Origin: Burkholderia sp. SRS-46
GTDB lineage: Bacteria > Pseudomonadota > Gammaproteobacteria > Burkholderiales > Burkholderiaceae
Assembly (NCBI RefSeq): GCF_004343775.1
Contig: NZ_PTXL01000014.1
Location: 62,001-126,000 of the forward strand
Direction: 5' to 3'
DNA length: 64,000 nucleotides
The notes beneath the pieces are model-generated. The model did not search any database. It saw only the letters and a program-made list of their open reading frames with translations, and was not told the DNA's origin. Positions 8,651 through 17,441 of the stretch are shown here, one piece after another. The position numbers and the translations under genes were made by a program. Every line of letters starts with the position of its first letter. Position 1 is the stretch's first letter.

Positions 8651-10039
8651 ATGTCCGACACTCGTCCCGATACGCTTTTCGCCCTCACCGCGCTCTCGCC
8701 CATCGACGGCCGCTACGCCAGCAAGACCGAAGCGCTGCGCGACTGGCTCTCCGAAGCCGCCTTCATGCGCCACCGCGTCACCGTCGAGGTGCACTGGCTG
8801 ATCGCGCTGTCGCGCGCCGGCTTCGCGGAAGTCCCGCGCTTCTCCGACGCGTCCGAACAATTCCTGCTGCAGCTCGCCGAGCGCTTCACCGCGCATGACG
8901 CCGCGCGCATCAAGGAAATCGAGCGCGTCACGAACCACGACGTGAAGGCCGTCGAATACTGGCTGAAGGAATCGGTGAAGGGCCAGGCCGAACTCGAGAA
9001 GGCGAGCGAATTCATCCATTTCGCGTGCACGTCGGAAGACATCAACAACACGTCGCACGGCATGATGCTCGCCGGCGCGCGCGAGCACGTGATCCTGCCG
9101 GCACTGCGCACGGTCTACCAACGCCTCGTCGCGCTCGCGCACGCGCACGCCGAGCAGCCGATGCTGTCGCGCACGCACGGCCAGCCGGCCAGCCCGACGA
9201 CGCTCGGCAAGGAACTCGCGAACGTCGCGGCGCGCCTCGCGCGCGCGATCGTGCGCATCGAGAAGGTCGAGATCCTCGGCAAGATGAACGGCGCGGTCGG
9301 CAACTTCAACGCGCACCTGTCCGCGTATCCGGAATTCGACTGGGAAGCGTTCTCGCGCGACGTGATCGAGAGCCGCCTGAAGCTCACGTTCAACCCGTAC
9401 ACGATCCAGATCGAGCCGCACGACTACATGGCCGAGCTGTTCGACGCCGTGGCGCGCGCGAACACGATCCTGCTCGACCTCGACCGCGACGTGTGGGGCT
9501 ACATCTCGGTCGGCTACTTCAAGCAGAAGACCAAGGCGGGCGAAATCGGCTCGTCGACGATGCCGCACAAGGTCAACCCGATCGACTTCGAGAACTCGGA
9601 AGGCAACCTCGGCCTCGCGAACGCGACGCTGCGCCACCTCGCGGACAAGCTGCCGGTGTCGCGCTGGCAGCGCGACCTCACCGATTCGACGGTGCTGCGC
9701 AACATGGGCGTCGCGCTCGGCTACTCGCTGCTCGCATACGACTCGCTGATCCGTGGCCTCGACAAGCTCGAAGTGAACCCGCAGCGCCTGAACGAAGACC
9801 TCGACAACTGCTGGGAAGTGCTGGCCGAGCCGGTGCAGACGGTGATGCGCCGCTACGGCATCGAGAACCCGTACGAGCAGCTGAAGGAACTGACGCGCGG
9901 CAAGGGCATCACGCGCGAAGCGCTGCAGGAATTCGTCGGCACGCTCGCGATCCCGCAGGACGCGAAGGACCGCCTGCTCGCAATGACGCCCGGGTCGTAC
10001 ATCGGCAAGGCCGTCGAACTGGCGAAGCGGATCGCGTAA
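8651..10039 (+). CDS. purB: adenylosuccinate lyase
   Basis: A 462-residue cytosolic enzyme of the fumarase/aspartase superfamily. It releases fumarate from SAICAR and from adenylosuccinate in purine synthesis. The superfamily signature GSSTMPHKVNP is at residues 300-310, and HFACTSEDINN with TRTHGQPASPTTLGKE supply the other active-site regions. LSPIDGRYASKTEALRD is the typical PurB N-terminus and fixes the start MSDTRPDTLFALTALSPIDG. It is monocistronic, closed by a strong terminator. Confidence 0.96.
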   Translation: MSDTRPDTLFALTALSPIDGRYASKTEALRDWLSEAAFMRHRVTVEVHWLIALSRAGFAEVPRFSDASEQFLLQLAERFTAHDAARIKEIERVTNHDVKAVEYWLKESVKGQAELEKASEFIHFACTSEDINNTSHGMMLAGAREHVILPALRTVYQRLVALAHAHAEQPMLSRTHGQPASPTTLGKELANVAARLARAIVRIEKVEILGKMNGAVGNFNAHLSAYPEFDWEAFSRDVIESRLKLTFNPYTIQIEPHDYMAELFDAVARANTILLDLDRDVWGYISVGYFKQKTKAGEIGSSTMPHKVNPIDFENSEGNLGLANATLRHLADKLPVSRWQRDLTDSTVLRNMGVALGYSLLAYDSLIRGLDKLEVNPQRLNEDLDNCWEVLAEPVQTVMRRYGIENPYEQLKELTRGKGITREALQEFVGTLAIPQDAKDRLLAMTPGSYIGKAVELAKRIA

Positions 10040-10061
10040 CACCCCGCCGCCCTCAAAAAAA

Positions 10062-10101
10062 AACGCCCGATGCGCGATGCGCATCGGGCGTTTTCGTTTT
10101 T
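10062..10101. terminator. bidirectional terminator between purB and the flavoprotein gene
   Basis: Twelve-base arms AACGCCCGATGC and GCATCGGGCGTT (10062-10073, 10081-10092) are followed by TTCGTTTTT on the plus strand and preceded by an A-run (10056-10064) that gives a U-tract on the minus strand. Confidence 0.9.
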
Positions 10102-10126
10102 CGGTCCGGCGCGCCGTGCGACGCGA

Positions 10127-11545
10127 TCAGAACGAGATCATCTTCCCCGGATTCAGCGCCGTCATTACGCTCATCGCCGCCTTCGCGGCCGGAATCGCGA
10201 TCGGCGACAGCTGGCGGCCGAGCGGAATCGCGCGGTGATCGATGCCGGTCAGCATCGAGAAATCGTCGTTGCGGCCGACGAAGTCGTCACAGATCGCCTT
10301 GCCGATCCGCACCGTCTGCGCGACGCCGTGGCCGCTCCAGCCCTGCACCATGTACATCGGCACGCGGCCGTCGGTCTTGCGGCTGTCGGTCGCGCCGTTC
10401 AGCGTGAAGTCGCTGACGCCGCTCCAGCAGTAGTCGAGCGCGAAGCGGCCGTCGACTTGCGGAAACACCGCGTTCAGCCGCGTGAGCAGATACGCGTTCA
10501 CGTCCGGCTGCGCCCAGCAGGTGCCGGTGCCCTGCCCGCCGAACAGCACGCGGTTGCCGCGCACCGGCCGGTAGTAGTCGATCTGGAACTGCGTGTCGTA
10601 GACCGGCATCCCGGCCGGCATCAGCGTCGATACGTCGACGTCGAGCGGCTTCGTCACGCTCACGTACGTGAAGAACGGCACGGTCGTCGCCGCGCCGTCG
10701 TCGAGCAGCCGGAACGTGGCGTTGTGCAGCGCGAGCACGACGCCCTTGCGCGCGGTGATCGTGCCGCCCGCCGTGGTCGCGACGACGCCGGCGGGCGTCT
10801 CCTCGAGTTCCAGCACCTCGGTGCCTTCGTACAGTTCGCCGCCGTTCAGGCGGAAGCCGTGGACCAGGCCGCGCACCAGCGCGAGCGGATGGATCTGGCC
10901 GCCCAGCGCGTCGATCGCCGCGCCGTAGTACAGCGCCGAGCGCACGTATTCGTCCTGCAGCTGATGCTTGCCGGCGAGCGTCACGCCGGCGTCGCCCAGG
11001 TGGCGGCGCGCATCCGCGCCGTCGAGCAGCGCGTTCATGTGGCCCGGGTGAATCGCCGCCGTGATGTGGCCGCGCTGGCGGTCGAGGTCGAGCGCGTAGC
11101 GCGCGCCGATCGCGTCGATCAGGTCCATCGACTCGGCCGACGCGAAACGCCACAGGCGCTTCGCGTCGTCATGCGACAGGTGTTCGATCATGTCGGCCGC
11201 TTCCCAGCGCGCGAGGCCCGGCGTCAGCTGGCCACCGTTGCGGCCCGATGCCGCCGAGCCGACGTGGTGCTTGTCGACGAGGATCGTGTCGACACCGGCC
11301 TCGGCGAGATGCAGCGCCGCCGACGCGCCCAGCAGGCCGGCGCCGATCACGAGCACATCGCACACGGTGTCGCGCGCGAGCGGCGTGCCGTTTTCCCAGC
11401 GCGACAGCGACGCCTCGTACCAGTTGGCCGGACGATCGCCGGCGTAGCCGGCCGGATCGCACCAGTTCCAGTTGTCTTTTTCGATGTTCAGTTGCGTTTG
11501 CTCGAAACGCGATTCGCCCTGGATCAGGGGTTTATTCGAGATCAT
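10127..11545 (-). CDS. FAD-dependent oxidoreductase (DAO family, PuuB-like)
   Basis: A 472-residue flavoprotein of the D-amino acid/amine oxidase fold. The dinucleotide-binding motif CDVLVIGAGLLGASAALHLAEAG is at about residues 50-72, followed by VDKHHVGSAASGRNGGQLTPGL, the segment typical of gamma-glutamylputrescine oxidase-type enzymes. The C-terminus has YMVQGWSGHGVAQTVRIGKAI, the family FAD-binding end. It probably oxidises a secondary amine or amino acid; polyamine catabolism is one option but no other puu gene is nearby. The start MISNKPLIQ is the best ATG, although its ribosome site is weak. It is divergent from the TetR gene, with a perfect palindrome between them. Confidence 0.85.
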   Translation of the reverse strand: MISNKPLIQGESRFEQTQLNIEKDNWNWCDPAGYAGDRPANWYEASLSRWENGTPLARDTVCDVLVIGAGLLGASAALHLAEAGVDTILVDKHHVGSAASGRNGGQLTPGLARWEAADMIEHLSHDDAKRLWRFASAESMDLIDAIGARYALDLDRQRGHITAAIHPGHMNALLDGADARRHLGDAGVTLAGKHQLQDEYVRSALYYGAAIDALGGQIHPLALVRGLVHGFRLNGGELYEGTEVLELEETPAGVVATTAGGTITARKGVVLALHNATFRLLDDGAATTVPFFTYVSVTKPLDVDVSTLMPAGMPVYDTQFQIDYYRPVRGNRVLFGGQGTGTCWAQPDVNAYLLTRLNAVFPQVDGRFALDYCWSGVSDFTLNGATDSRKTDGRVPMYMVQGWSGHGVAQTVRIGKAICDDFVGRNDDFSMLTGIDHRAIPLGRQLSPIAIPAAKAAMSVMTALNPGKMISF

Positions 11546-11731
11546 GTTTGCACTTGCATGGTCTTGGGCCGCCTGTCGAAGAGCCATCTGGCTTCGCGGG
11601 TGGGGCAGCCGGTTCCACTTGGGTGTCAACGAAAGAATGGGCGCGATGGCCCGTGTTGACGGCGACACATGTGTGCCGCCTGGATCCCGGACCGTGCGAA
11701 AGCACGCATTGAAAGGTGCCGGGACACCCAA

Positions 11732-11767
11732 TTTCTACACCGCAGAAATAATTCTACAGTGTAGAAT
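11732..11767. promoter_or_regulatory. candidate operator for the divergent TetR regulator
   Basis: ATTCTACAGTGTAGAAT (11751-11767) is a perfect palindrome of eight-base arms about one central base. An imperfect relative, TTTCTACACCGCAGAAAT (11732-11749), lies directly beside it. Both sit 65-100 bases before the TetR start and about 190-220 bases before the flavoprotein start, as expected for a local repressor. Confidence 0.6.
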
Positions 11768-11831
11768 ACGCTTTCGTCAAGCTTACGGCGCGGCACGCTC
11801 TCGGGCGTGCTCGGGCCGACCTCCCGCACCG

Positions 11832-12488
11832 ATGAAGGACAAACCCGCCCAAGGCCCGCGCGGCCTCGACAAGGACGCGATCGTCGCGGCCGCGCTGACG
11901 CTGCTCGAAGACGTCGGCGAAGCCGCGTTCAGCGTGCGCAAGCTCGCGCTCGCGGTCGGCTGCGATCCGATGAGCGTGCTGTACCACTTCAAGTCGAAGG
12001 ACGGGCTGAGCCGGGCGATCGCGAATGCGCTGTCGCGCTCGCTGACGCCGGTCGACGACAGCCTTCCGTGGCGCGACAGGCTGCGCGACCTCGCGCGCCA
12101 GTACCGCGCGCTCGCGCGCCGCTATCCGGCCGCGTTCGGGCTGCTGCAACGGCACGTCAGCACCGGGCCGGCCGATCTCGCGCACATCGAGGCCGTGCAC
12201 CGCGCGCTGGCCGACGCCGGCGTGCCGCACGCGGCGCGGCCATGCGTGTGCGTCGGCTGGTATGCGAGCGTGATCGGGCTCGCCGCCGCCGAGGCCGGCG
12301 GCCTGACCCGGCCGGCCAACGACGTCGAGCTCGCGGAAATCGACGCGCTGTCCGACGCCGGCCACCCGCTCGTGAAATCCGCCGCGCCGCTCTATGCGCG
12401 GCTCGACCCGGCCGTCGTGCACGACACGATGCTCGACGTGCTGCTCGACGGCATCGCGCATCGCGCGCAAACACCGGCCGCGGAATGA
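11832..12488 (+). CDS. TetR-family transcriptional regulator
   Basis: A 218-residue protein. The N-terminal helix-turn-helix domain reads LDKDAIVAAALTLLEDVGEAAFSVRKLALAVGCDPMSVLYHFKSKDGL (residues ~12-60), ending in the classic YHF-K-K-L pattern. The C-terminal ligand domain is alanine-rich and divergent. The start MKDKPAQGPRGLDKD is a conventional one just before the DNA-binding domain. It is divergent from the PuuB-like oxidase, and the palindrome at 11751-11767 is its likely operator. The inducer is unknown. Confidence 0.85.
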   Translation: MKDKPAQGPRGLDKDAIVAAALTLLEDVGEAAFSVRKLALAVGCDPMSVLYHFKSKDGLSRAIANALSRSLTPVDDSLPWRDRLRDLARQYRALARRYPAAFGLLQRHVSTGPADLAHIEAVHRALADAGVPHAARPCVCVGWYASVIGLAAAEAGGLTRPANDVELAEIDALSDAGHPLVKSAAPLYARLDPAVVHDTMLDVLLDGIAHRAQTPAAE

Positions 12489-12490
12489 AC

Positions 12491-12514
12491 AAGGGCGCCC
12501 CGCGGGGCGCCCTT
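12491..12514. terminator. bidirectional terminator between tetR-type gene and gntK
   Basis: Perfect 12-base arms (AAGGGCGCCCCG and complement) form a 24-base palindrome in the 53 bases between two convergent genes. Confidence 0.8.
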
Positions 12515-12541
12515 GCTTGGCCAGATTGCCGCGAACCGCGC

Positions 12542-13045
12542 TCAGTGCTGCTGCGCGGCGCCGATCTTTTGCATCACGTGATCGACGATCTGTTCCGGCG
12601 TCAACTCGATGCTGACCTCGATCGCTTCGTCCGGGCCCGGCTCCTCGAGCGTCGCGAGCTGGCTCTTCAGCAGCGACGGATCGAAGAAATGGCCGGTGCG
12701 GCTCTTCAGGCGCTCGTGCAATACCTCGAACGAACCCTTCAGATACACGAACCGCACGTCGGTGTCGGTGCCGCGCAGCACGTCGCGGTACGACCGCTTC
12801 AGCGACGAGCACGTGAACACGGCCGTCTCGCCGGCGCGCTGCTTTTCCTCGATGGCCGCGCGGATCGTGCGCAGCCACGGCCAGCGGTCGTCGTCGGTCA
12901 GCGGGATGCCGTTGTGCATCTTTTCCTTGTTGGCGGCGCTGTGAAACGCGTCGCCATCGGTATAGCTGCACGACAGGCGTTCCGCCAGCATTTCGCCGAT
13001 TCGCGACTTGCCCGCGCCCGACACGCCCATTGCGATCAGAATCAT
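12542..13045 (-). CDS. gntK: gluconokinase
   Basis: A 167-residue kinase phosphorylating D-gluconate to 6-phosphogluconate, the entry to the Entner-Doudoroff route. The P-loop GVSGAGKS is at residues 7-14. YTDGDAFH (about 28-35) and GIPLTDDDRWPWL (about 46-58) are GntK family signatures, with SSLKRSYRDVLR and HFFDPSLLKSQLATLEEP following. The gene starts 13 bases after the gntT stop, so the two are probably co-transcribed. Confidence 0.95.
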   Translation of the reverse strand: MILIAMGVSGAGKSRIGEMLAERLSCSYTDGDAFHSAANKEKMHNGIPLTDDDRWPWLRTIRAAIEEKQRAGETAVFTCSSLKRSYRDVLRGTDTDVRFVYLKGSFEVLHERLKSRTGHFFDPSLLKSQLATLEEPGPDEAIEVSIELTPEQIVDHVMQKIGAAQQH

Positions 13046-13058
13046 TGACTACCCCTTG

Positions 13059-14420
13059 TTACAGAACCGCGCTCAGCACCAGCGTAAAGGTGAGGCCGAG
13101 CAACGAGATGATCGTTTCGAGCAGCGTCCAGGTCTTGAACGTCTGGCCGACCGTCATCCCGAAATATTCCTTGATCAGCCAGAAGCCGCCGTCGTTGACG
13201 TGCGAGAAGATCAGCGAGCCCGACCCCGTCGCCAGCACCAGCAGTTCCGGCTTGACCGCCGCGCCCGAAGCCGCCGCGATCGGTGCGACGATGCCGCAGG
13301 CGGTGGTCATGGCAACCGTCGCCGAGCCGGTGGCCAAACGAATCAGCGCCGCGACGAACCAGCCGAGCAGCAGCGGCGACAGGTGCGCCTGCGTCGCGGT
13401 GGCGACGATCTGCTGCGAGATGCCGCTGTCACGCAGGATACCCCCAAAGCCGCCGCCCGCACCGACGATCAGCGTGATCCCGGCGATCGGCGCCAGGCAC
13501 TCGCCGCAGAACTTCTGGATCTGGTCGCGGTTGAAGCCCTGCAGCTTGCCGAACGTGAAGAAGCTCACCAGCACCGCGATCAGCAGCGCGACGTCCGAGT
13601 TGCCGGCAAAGCGCAGCAGGTTGTTCGGCAGCGTCTTCGGCGCGAACACCAGGTCGGCCCAGCTGCCGACCAGCATCAGGATCACCGGCAGCAGGATCGT
13701 GAACAGCGTGATGCCGAAGCCCGGCAGCTCGCGCTTCTTGCCTTCGGTGTGCGATTCGACGAATTGCGCGGCGAGCGGGTTGTTCTCCGGCAGCTTCACG
13801 AACTTCGAGATCATCAGCGCGAACAGCGGGCCCGCGACGATCGCGGTCGGCACGCCGACGATCAGGCCGAAGGCGATCGTCTTGCCGATATCGGCGCCGT
13901 ACTGCTGCACCGCGAGCAGCGCGGCCGGGTGCGGCGGGATCAGCCCGTGCACCACCGACAGGCCGGCCACCATCGGCAGGCCGACGACGAGCAGCGACTT
14001 GCCGGTGCGCTTCGCGACGTTGAACGCGATCGGGATCAGCAGCACGAAGCCGACTTCGAAGAACACCGGCAGGCCGACGATGATCGCGACGAACATCATC
14101 GCCCAGTGAATGTTCTTTTCACCGAACCAGTCGATCAGCGTGGTCGCGATCCGCTCGGCGCCGCCCGATTCCGCCATCATCTTGCCGAGCATCGTGCCGA
14201 GGCCGACGACGACCGCGATGTGGCCGAGCGTATTGCCGTTGCCCGTCTCGAACGACTTGACGATCTTGTCCATCGGCATCCCGACCACCAGGCCGAGGCC
14301 GAGCGACACGATGATGAGCACCAGGAACGGATAGATCTTGAACCGCGCGATCATCACGATCAGCGCCACGATCGCGATCACGGTATAGATGAGCAGCATG
14401 CTGCCTTGGACAGCCCCCAT
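13059..14420 (-). CDS. gntT: gluconate:H+ symporter (GntP family)
   Basis: A 453-residue inner-membrane permease with 12 or more hydrophobic segments. GntP-family landmarks are FETGNGNTLGHIAVVVGLGTMLGKMMAESGGAERIA (about residues 58-95) and HGLIPPHPAALLAVQQYGADIGKT (about 160-183). The start MGAVQGSMLL is supported by AGGAGG eight bases upstream. It supplies gluconate to GntK. A palindrome at 14551-14568 in its upstream region resembles LacI/GntR-type operators. Confidence 0.93.
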   Translation of the reverse strand: MGAVQGSMLLIYTVIAIVALIVMIARFKIYPFLVLIIVSLGLGLVVGMPMDKIVKSFETGNGNTLGHIAVVVGLGTMLGKMMAESGGAERIATTLIDWFGEKNIHWAMMFVAIIVGLPVFFEVGFVLLIPIAFNVAKRTGKSLLVVGLPMVAGLSVVHGLIPPHPAALLAVQQYGADIGKTIAFGLIVGVPTAIVAGPLFALMISKFVKLPENNPLAAQFVESHTEGKKRELPGFGITLFTILLPVILMLVGSWADLVFAPKTLPNNLLRFAGNSDVALLIAVLVSFFTFGKLQGFNRDQIQKFCGECLAPIAGITLIVGAGGGFGGILRDSGISQQIVATATQAHLSPLLLGWFVAALIRLATGSATVAMTTACGIVAPIAAASGAAVKPELLVLATGSGSLIFSHVNDGGFWLIKEYFGMTVGQTFKTWTLLETIISLLGLTFTLVLSAVL

Positions 14421-14525
14421 GTGGACTCCTCCTTGGGATTATTCGAACCGGGCGGATCGTTGCGAGTATGCCCGGCTATGCAGGTCTCCGAAACAGCGGG
14501 TAGACCCCCGCCGTCAGGACGCTGA

Positions 14526-14568
14526 ATTTTACTTATCTTTACGAGCGAGCGATAGAACCGGTTCCATC
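14526..14568 (-). promoter_or_regulatory. candidate gntT promoter and LacI/GntR-type operator
   Basis: The near-palindrome GATAGAACCGGTTCCATC (14551-14568; core GAACCGGTTC) has the central CG and symmetry of LacI-family gluconate repressor sites. A TAAAAT -10 candidate lies downstream on the minus strand at 14526-14531, so a bound repressor would cover the -35 region. No GntR gene is in the window. Confidence 0.45.
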
Positions 14569-14571
14569 AGC

Positions 14572-14615
14572 AAAAACCCTTGGTAAACAAGCACTAAGCG
14601 CTTGTCGACCAAGGG
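14572..14615 (-). terminator. rho-independent terminator after eda
   Basis: Two nested arm pairs, CCCTTGGT/ACCAAGGG and ACAAGC/GCTTGT, form one long hairpin (14577-14615). On the minus strand it is followed by TTTTTG, 24 bases past the eda stop. Confidence 0.9.
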
Positions 14616-14638
14616 TGATTCTGCCATTTCGCACAAGT

Positions 14639-15265
14639 TCAGCGGGGCAGCTGGCTGGCGGCTTGCGCGAGGCGCGTGACTTCCGCCCAGTCCTGCGCGG
14701 CGAGCGCCGCCTTCGGCGTCAGCCACGAGCCGCCGACGCACACGACGTTCGGCAGCTTCAGGAAATTCGGCGCGGTGTCGACCGTGATGCCGCCCGTCGG
14801 GCAGAACTTCAGGTTCGGGAACGGGCCGTGGAACGCCTGCAGCATCGGCACGCCGCCGGCCTGCTGGGCCGGGAAGAACTTGACGATCTCGTAGCCGAAT
14901 TCGAGCGCCTGGATGATGTCGCTGGGCGTCATCACGCCCGGCAGCAGCGGCAGGCCCGCGTCGAGCGACGCGAGGTGCAGGTCCTTCGTCAGGCCCGGCG
15001 ACACGCCGAACTGCGCGCCCGCCTTCTTCGCCTGCGCGCAGTGCTCGGGCTTCGTGATCGTGCCGACGCCGACGACGATGTCGTCCGCGAGCCGGCTCGC
15101 GCGTTCGATCGCCTCGAGGCCCGCCGCGGTGCGCAGCGTGATCTCGAGCACCTTCACGCCGCCGGCGTGCAGCGCGCGCGACACGTGCTCGCCCTGCTCG
15201 ACCGAGTCGAATGCGAGCACCGGAATCACCGGGCCCAGCTTCACGATTTCGCCAATCGTCTTCAT
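14639..15265 (-). CDS. eda: 2-dehydro-3-deoxy-6-phosphogluconate aldolase
   Basis: A 208-residue class I aldolase cleaving KDPG to pyruvate and glyceraldehyde 3-phosphate. The catalytic glutamate lies in VKVLEITLRT (about residues 37-46) and the Schiff-base lysine in YEIVKFFPAQQAGG (about 125-138). VSPGL and PTGGI are the other active-site loops. It starts 25 bases after the edd stop and forms an edd-eda operon. Expression is likely controlled by HexR through boxes upstream of edd. Confidence 0.96.
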   Translation of the reverse strand: MKTIGEIVKLGPVIPVLAFDSVEQGEHVSRALHAGGVKVLEITLRTAAGLEAIERASRLADDIVVGVGTITKPEHCAQAKKAGAQFGVSPGLTKDLHLASLDAGLPLLPGVMTPSDIIQALEFGYEIVKFFPAQQAGGVPMLQAFHGPFPNLKFCPTGGITVDTAPNFLKLPNVVCVGGSWLTPKAALAAQDWAEVTRLAQAASQLPR

Positions 15266-15290
15266 CGATACCTCTCCTTGGATCCTGAAA

Positions 15291-17147
15291 TTACGCGGTG
15301 ACGCGGGCGGCCGCTTCGCCGACCAGCGCCCCGAACACCGACGCGCCGTGCTCCGCCGGCGCGGCCGCCGCGCGGAACACGCCGAACAGTTCGCGGCCGA
15401 AGCCCACTTCGTTGTCCGCCTGGTGCAGCGGCTGCGCGACCGGGCGGGCCTGCCATTCGGCGTCGTCGAGCGCGATGTCGAGCACGCCGGCCTCGGCGTC
15501 GATCACGATCGTGTCGCCCGTCTGCACCTTGCCGAGCGGGCCGTTCAACAGCGCTTCCGGCGATACGTGGATCACCGCCGGCACCTTGCCCGACGCGCCG
15601 GACATGCGGCCGTCGGTGACCAGCGCGACATGGAAGCCCTGATCCTGCAGCACGCCGAGCAGCGGCGTCAAACGGTGCAGCTCCGGCATCCCGTTCGCGC
15701 GCGCGCCCTGGAAGCGCACCACCGCGACGAAGTCGCGCTTCAGCTCGCCGCGATCGAAGGCTTCCTGCACCGCTTCCTGCGAATCGAACACGATCGCGGG
15801 CGCGCTCACCTTGCGGTGCTCGGGCGCGACCGCCGAGATCTTGATCACGCCGCGGCCGAGCCGGCCCTGCATCAGGCGCAGCCCGCCGTCCGGCTGGAAC
15901 GGCTCGCCGATCGCGCGCAGCACCTTCGTGTCGTGGCTCTCGGCCGCGCCGTCGACCCACGTCAGCTTGCCGTCGATCAGCTTCGGCTCCTTCGTGTAGT
16001 GCGACAGGCCCTTGCCCGCGACCGTCGTCACGTCTTCGTGCAGCAGCCCGCCTTCGAGCAGGTTGCGCACCAGGAACGCGATGCCGCCCGCCGCGTGGAA
16101 ATGGTTCACGTCGGCCTTGCCGTTCGGATAGATCTTCGCGAGCAGCGGCACCACGGCGGACAGTTCGTCGAAGTCGTCCCAGTCGATCAGGATGCCGGCC
16201 GCGCGCGCGATCGCGACGAGGTGCAGCGTGTGGTTGGTCGAGCCGCCGGTCGCGAGCAGCGCGACGATGCCGTTGACGATCGCCTTCTCGTCGATCACGT
16301 GGCCGATCGGCGTGTAGTGGCCGCGCTCGACGGTCAGGTCGAGCACGCGGCGCGCGGCCTCGGCGGTCAGCGCGTCGCGCAGCGGCGTGTGCGGGTGGAC
16401 GAACGCCGAGCCCGGCAGATGCAGGCCCATCAGCTCCATCAGCATCTGGTTGCTGTTCGCGGTGCCGTAGAACGTGCAGGTGCCGTGGCCGTGGTACGCG
16501 GCCGATTCGGCCTCGAGCAGCGCGTCGCGGCCGACCTGGCCGGTCGCGAACTGCTGGCGGATCTTCGCCTTGTCGTCGTTGGACAGGCCGCTCGTCATCG
16601 GGCCGGCCGGCACGAAGATCGTCGGCAGGTGGCCGAACTGCAGCGCGCCGATCAGCAGGCCCGGCACGATCTTGTCGCAGATGCCGAGGCACAGCGCCGC
16701 GTCGAACATGTTGTGCGTGAGCGCGATCGCGGTGCCCATCGCGATCGCCTCGCGCGAAAACAGCGACAGCTCCATCCCCGGGTTGCCCTGCGTGACCCCG
16801 TCGCACATCGCCGGCACGCCGCCCGCGAATTGCGCGACGCCGCCATTCGCGCGCGCGGCCGCCTTGATGATGTCCGGGAAATCCTTGTACGGCGCGTGCG
16901 CGGACAGCATCTCGTTGTACGAGGACACGATGCCGATATTCGGTTGCTTGATCGCCTTGATCTCGAACTTGTCGTTGCCTTCGAGGCCCGCGAAACCGTG
17001 CGCGAGGTTCGCGCACGACAGCGCGCCGCGCGCCGGGAACTTGCCCTGCGCGCCGTCGATGCGCTTCAGGTAAGCGGAACGGGTCGACTGGCTGCGCGCG
17101 ATCACGCGTGCGGTGACGTTCGCCAGGGTGGGATGCAGCGAGGTCAT
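15291..17147 (-). CDS. edd: 6-phosphogluconate dehydratase
   Basis: A 618-residue iron-sulfur enzyme of the IlvD/Edd family forming KDPG. Landmarks are NIGIVSSYNEMLSAHAPYKDFP, GGVPAMCDGVTQGNPGMELSLFSREAIAMGTA, and cysteines in MCDGVTQG, LGICDKIVPG and GTCTFYGTANSNQ, which are candidate cluster ligands. The start MTSLHPTLANVTARV has AGGAGC nine bases upstream. The gene is divergent from hexR; HexR boxes lie at 17231-17245 and 17374-17390. Confidence 0.96.
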   Translation of the reverse strand: MTSLHPTLANVTARVIARSQSTRSAYLKRIDGAQGKFPARGALSCANLAHGFAGLEGNDKFEIKAIKQPNIGIVSSYNEMLSAHAPYKDFPDIIKAAARANGGVAQFAGGVPAMCDGVTQGNPGMELSLFSREAIAMGTAIALTHNMFDAALCLGICDKIVPGLLIGALQFGHLPTIFVPAGPMTSGLSNDDKAKIRQQFATGQVGRDALLEAESAAYHGHGTCTFYGTANSNQMLMELMGLHLPGSAFVHPHTPLRDALTAEAARRVLDLTVERGHYTPIGHVIDEKAIVNGIVALLATGGSTNHTLHLVAIARAAGILIDWDDFDELSAVVPLLAKIYPNGKADVNHFHAAGGIAFLVRNLLEGGLLHEDVTTVAGKGLSHYTKEPKLIDGKLTWVDGAAESHDTKVLRAIGEPFQPDGGLRLMQGRLGRGVIKISAVAPEHRKVSAPAIVFDSQEAVQEAFDRGELKRDFVAVVRFQGARANGMPELHRLTPLLGVLQDQGFHVALVTDGRMSGASGKVPAVIHVSPEALLNGPLGKVQTGDTIVIDAEAGVLDIALDDAEWQARPVAQPLHQADNEVGFGRELFGVFRAAAAPAEHGASVFGALVGEAAARVTA

Positions 17148-17230
17148 GCTGGGCGCTCCTGTATGCCGGCCGACACCGGCGGTTGGAATCGTGGGGACGG
17201 TCGAAAGCATCGACTGAACGCAGGCAGTCT

Positions 17231-17245
17231 AGTAGAAAAACTACA
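17231..17245. promoter_or_regulatory. HexR box proximal to edd
   Basis: AGTAGAAAAACTACA, whose reverse complement TGTAGTTTTTCTACT matches the published HexR consensus (TGTARTTWNNNTACA-like) with one mismatch. It lies 84 bases upstream of the edd start. Confidence 0.75.
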
Positions 17246-17373
17246 CGCCCGCAATGCGGGTTCTCAGGCTGAATTCACAAAAATCCGCATTAATTCCAGC
17301 AAATATCGGTATTAACCCTAGGTTATTTCGTTCAATCCGCCCCGCATCTCGCGCGATCCGGGCTAGTATTTTC

Positions 17374-17390
17374 TTGTAGATTTTCTACAA
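17374..17390. promoter_or_regulatory. HexR box proximal to hexR
   Basis: TTGTAGATTTTCTACAA is a perfect palindrome with seven-base arms and a TTT centre, 52 bases before the hexR start. It overlaps a TACAAT -10 candidate (17386-17391), consistent with autorepression. Confidence 0.8.
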
Positions 17391-17441
17391 TGCGATTGCG
17401 ATACACTCGCCCATCCGAACCCGATTGACGTTAGCTGCCCC

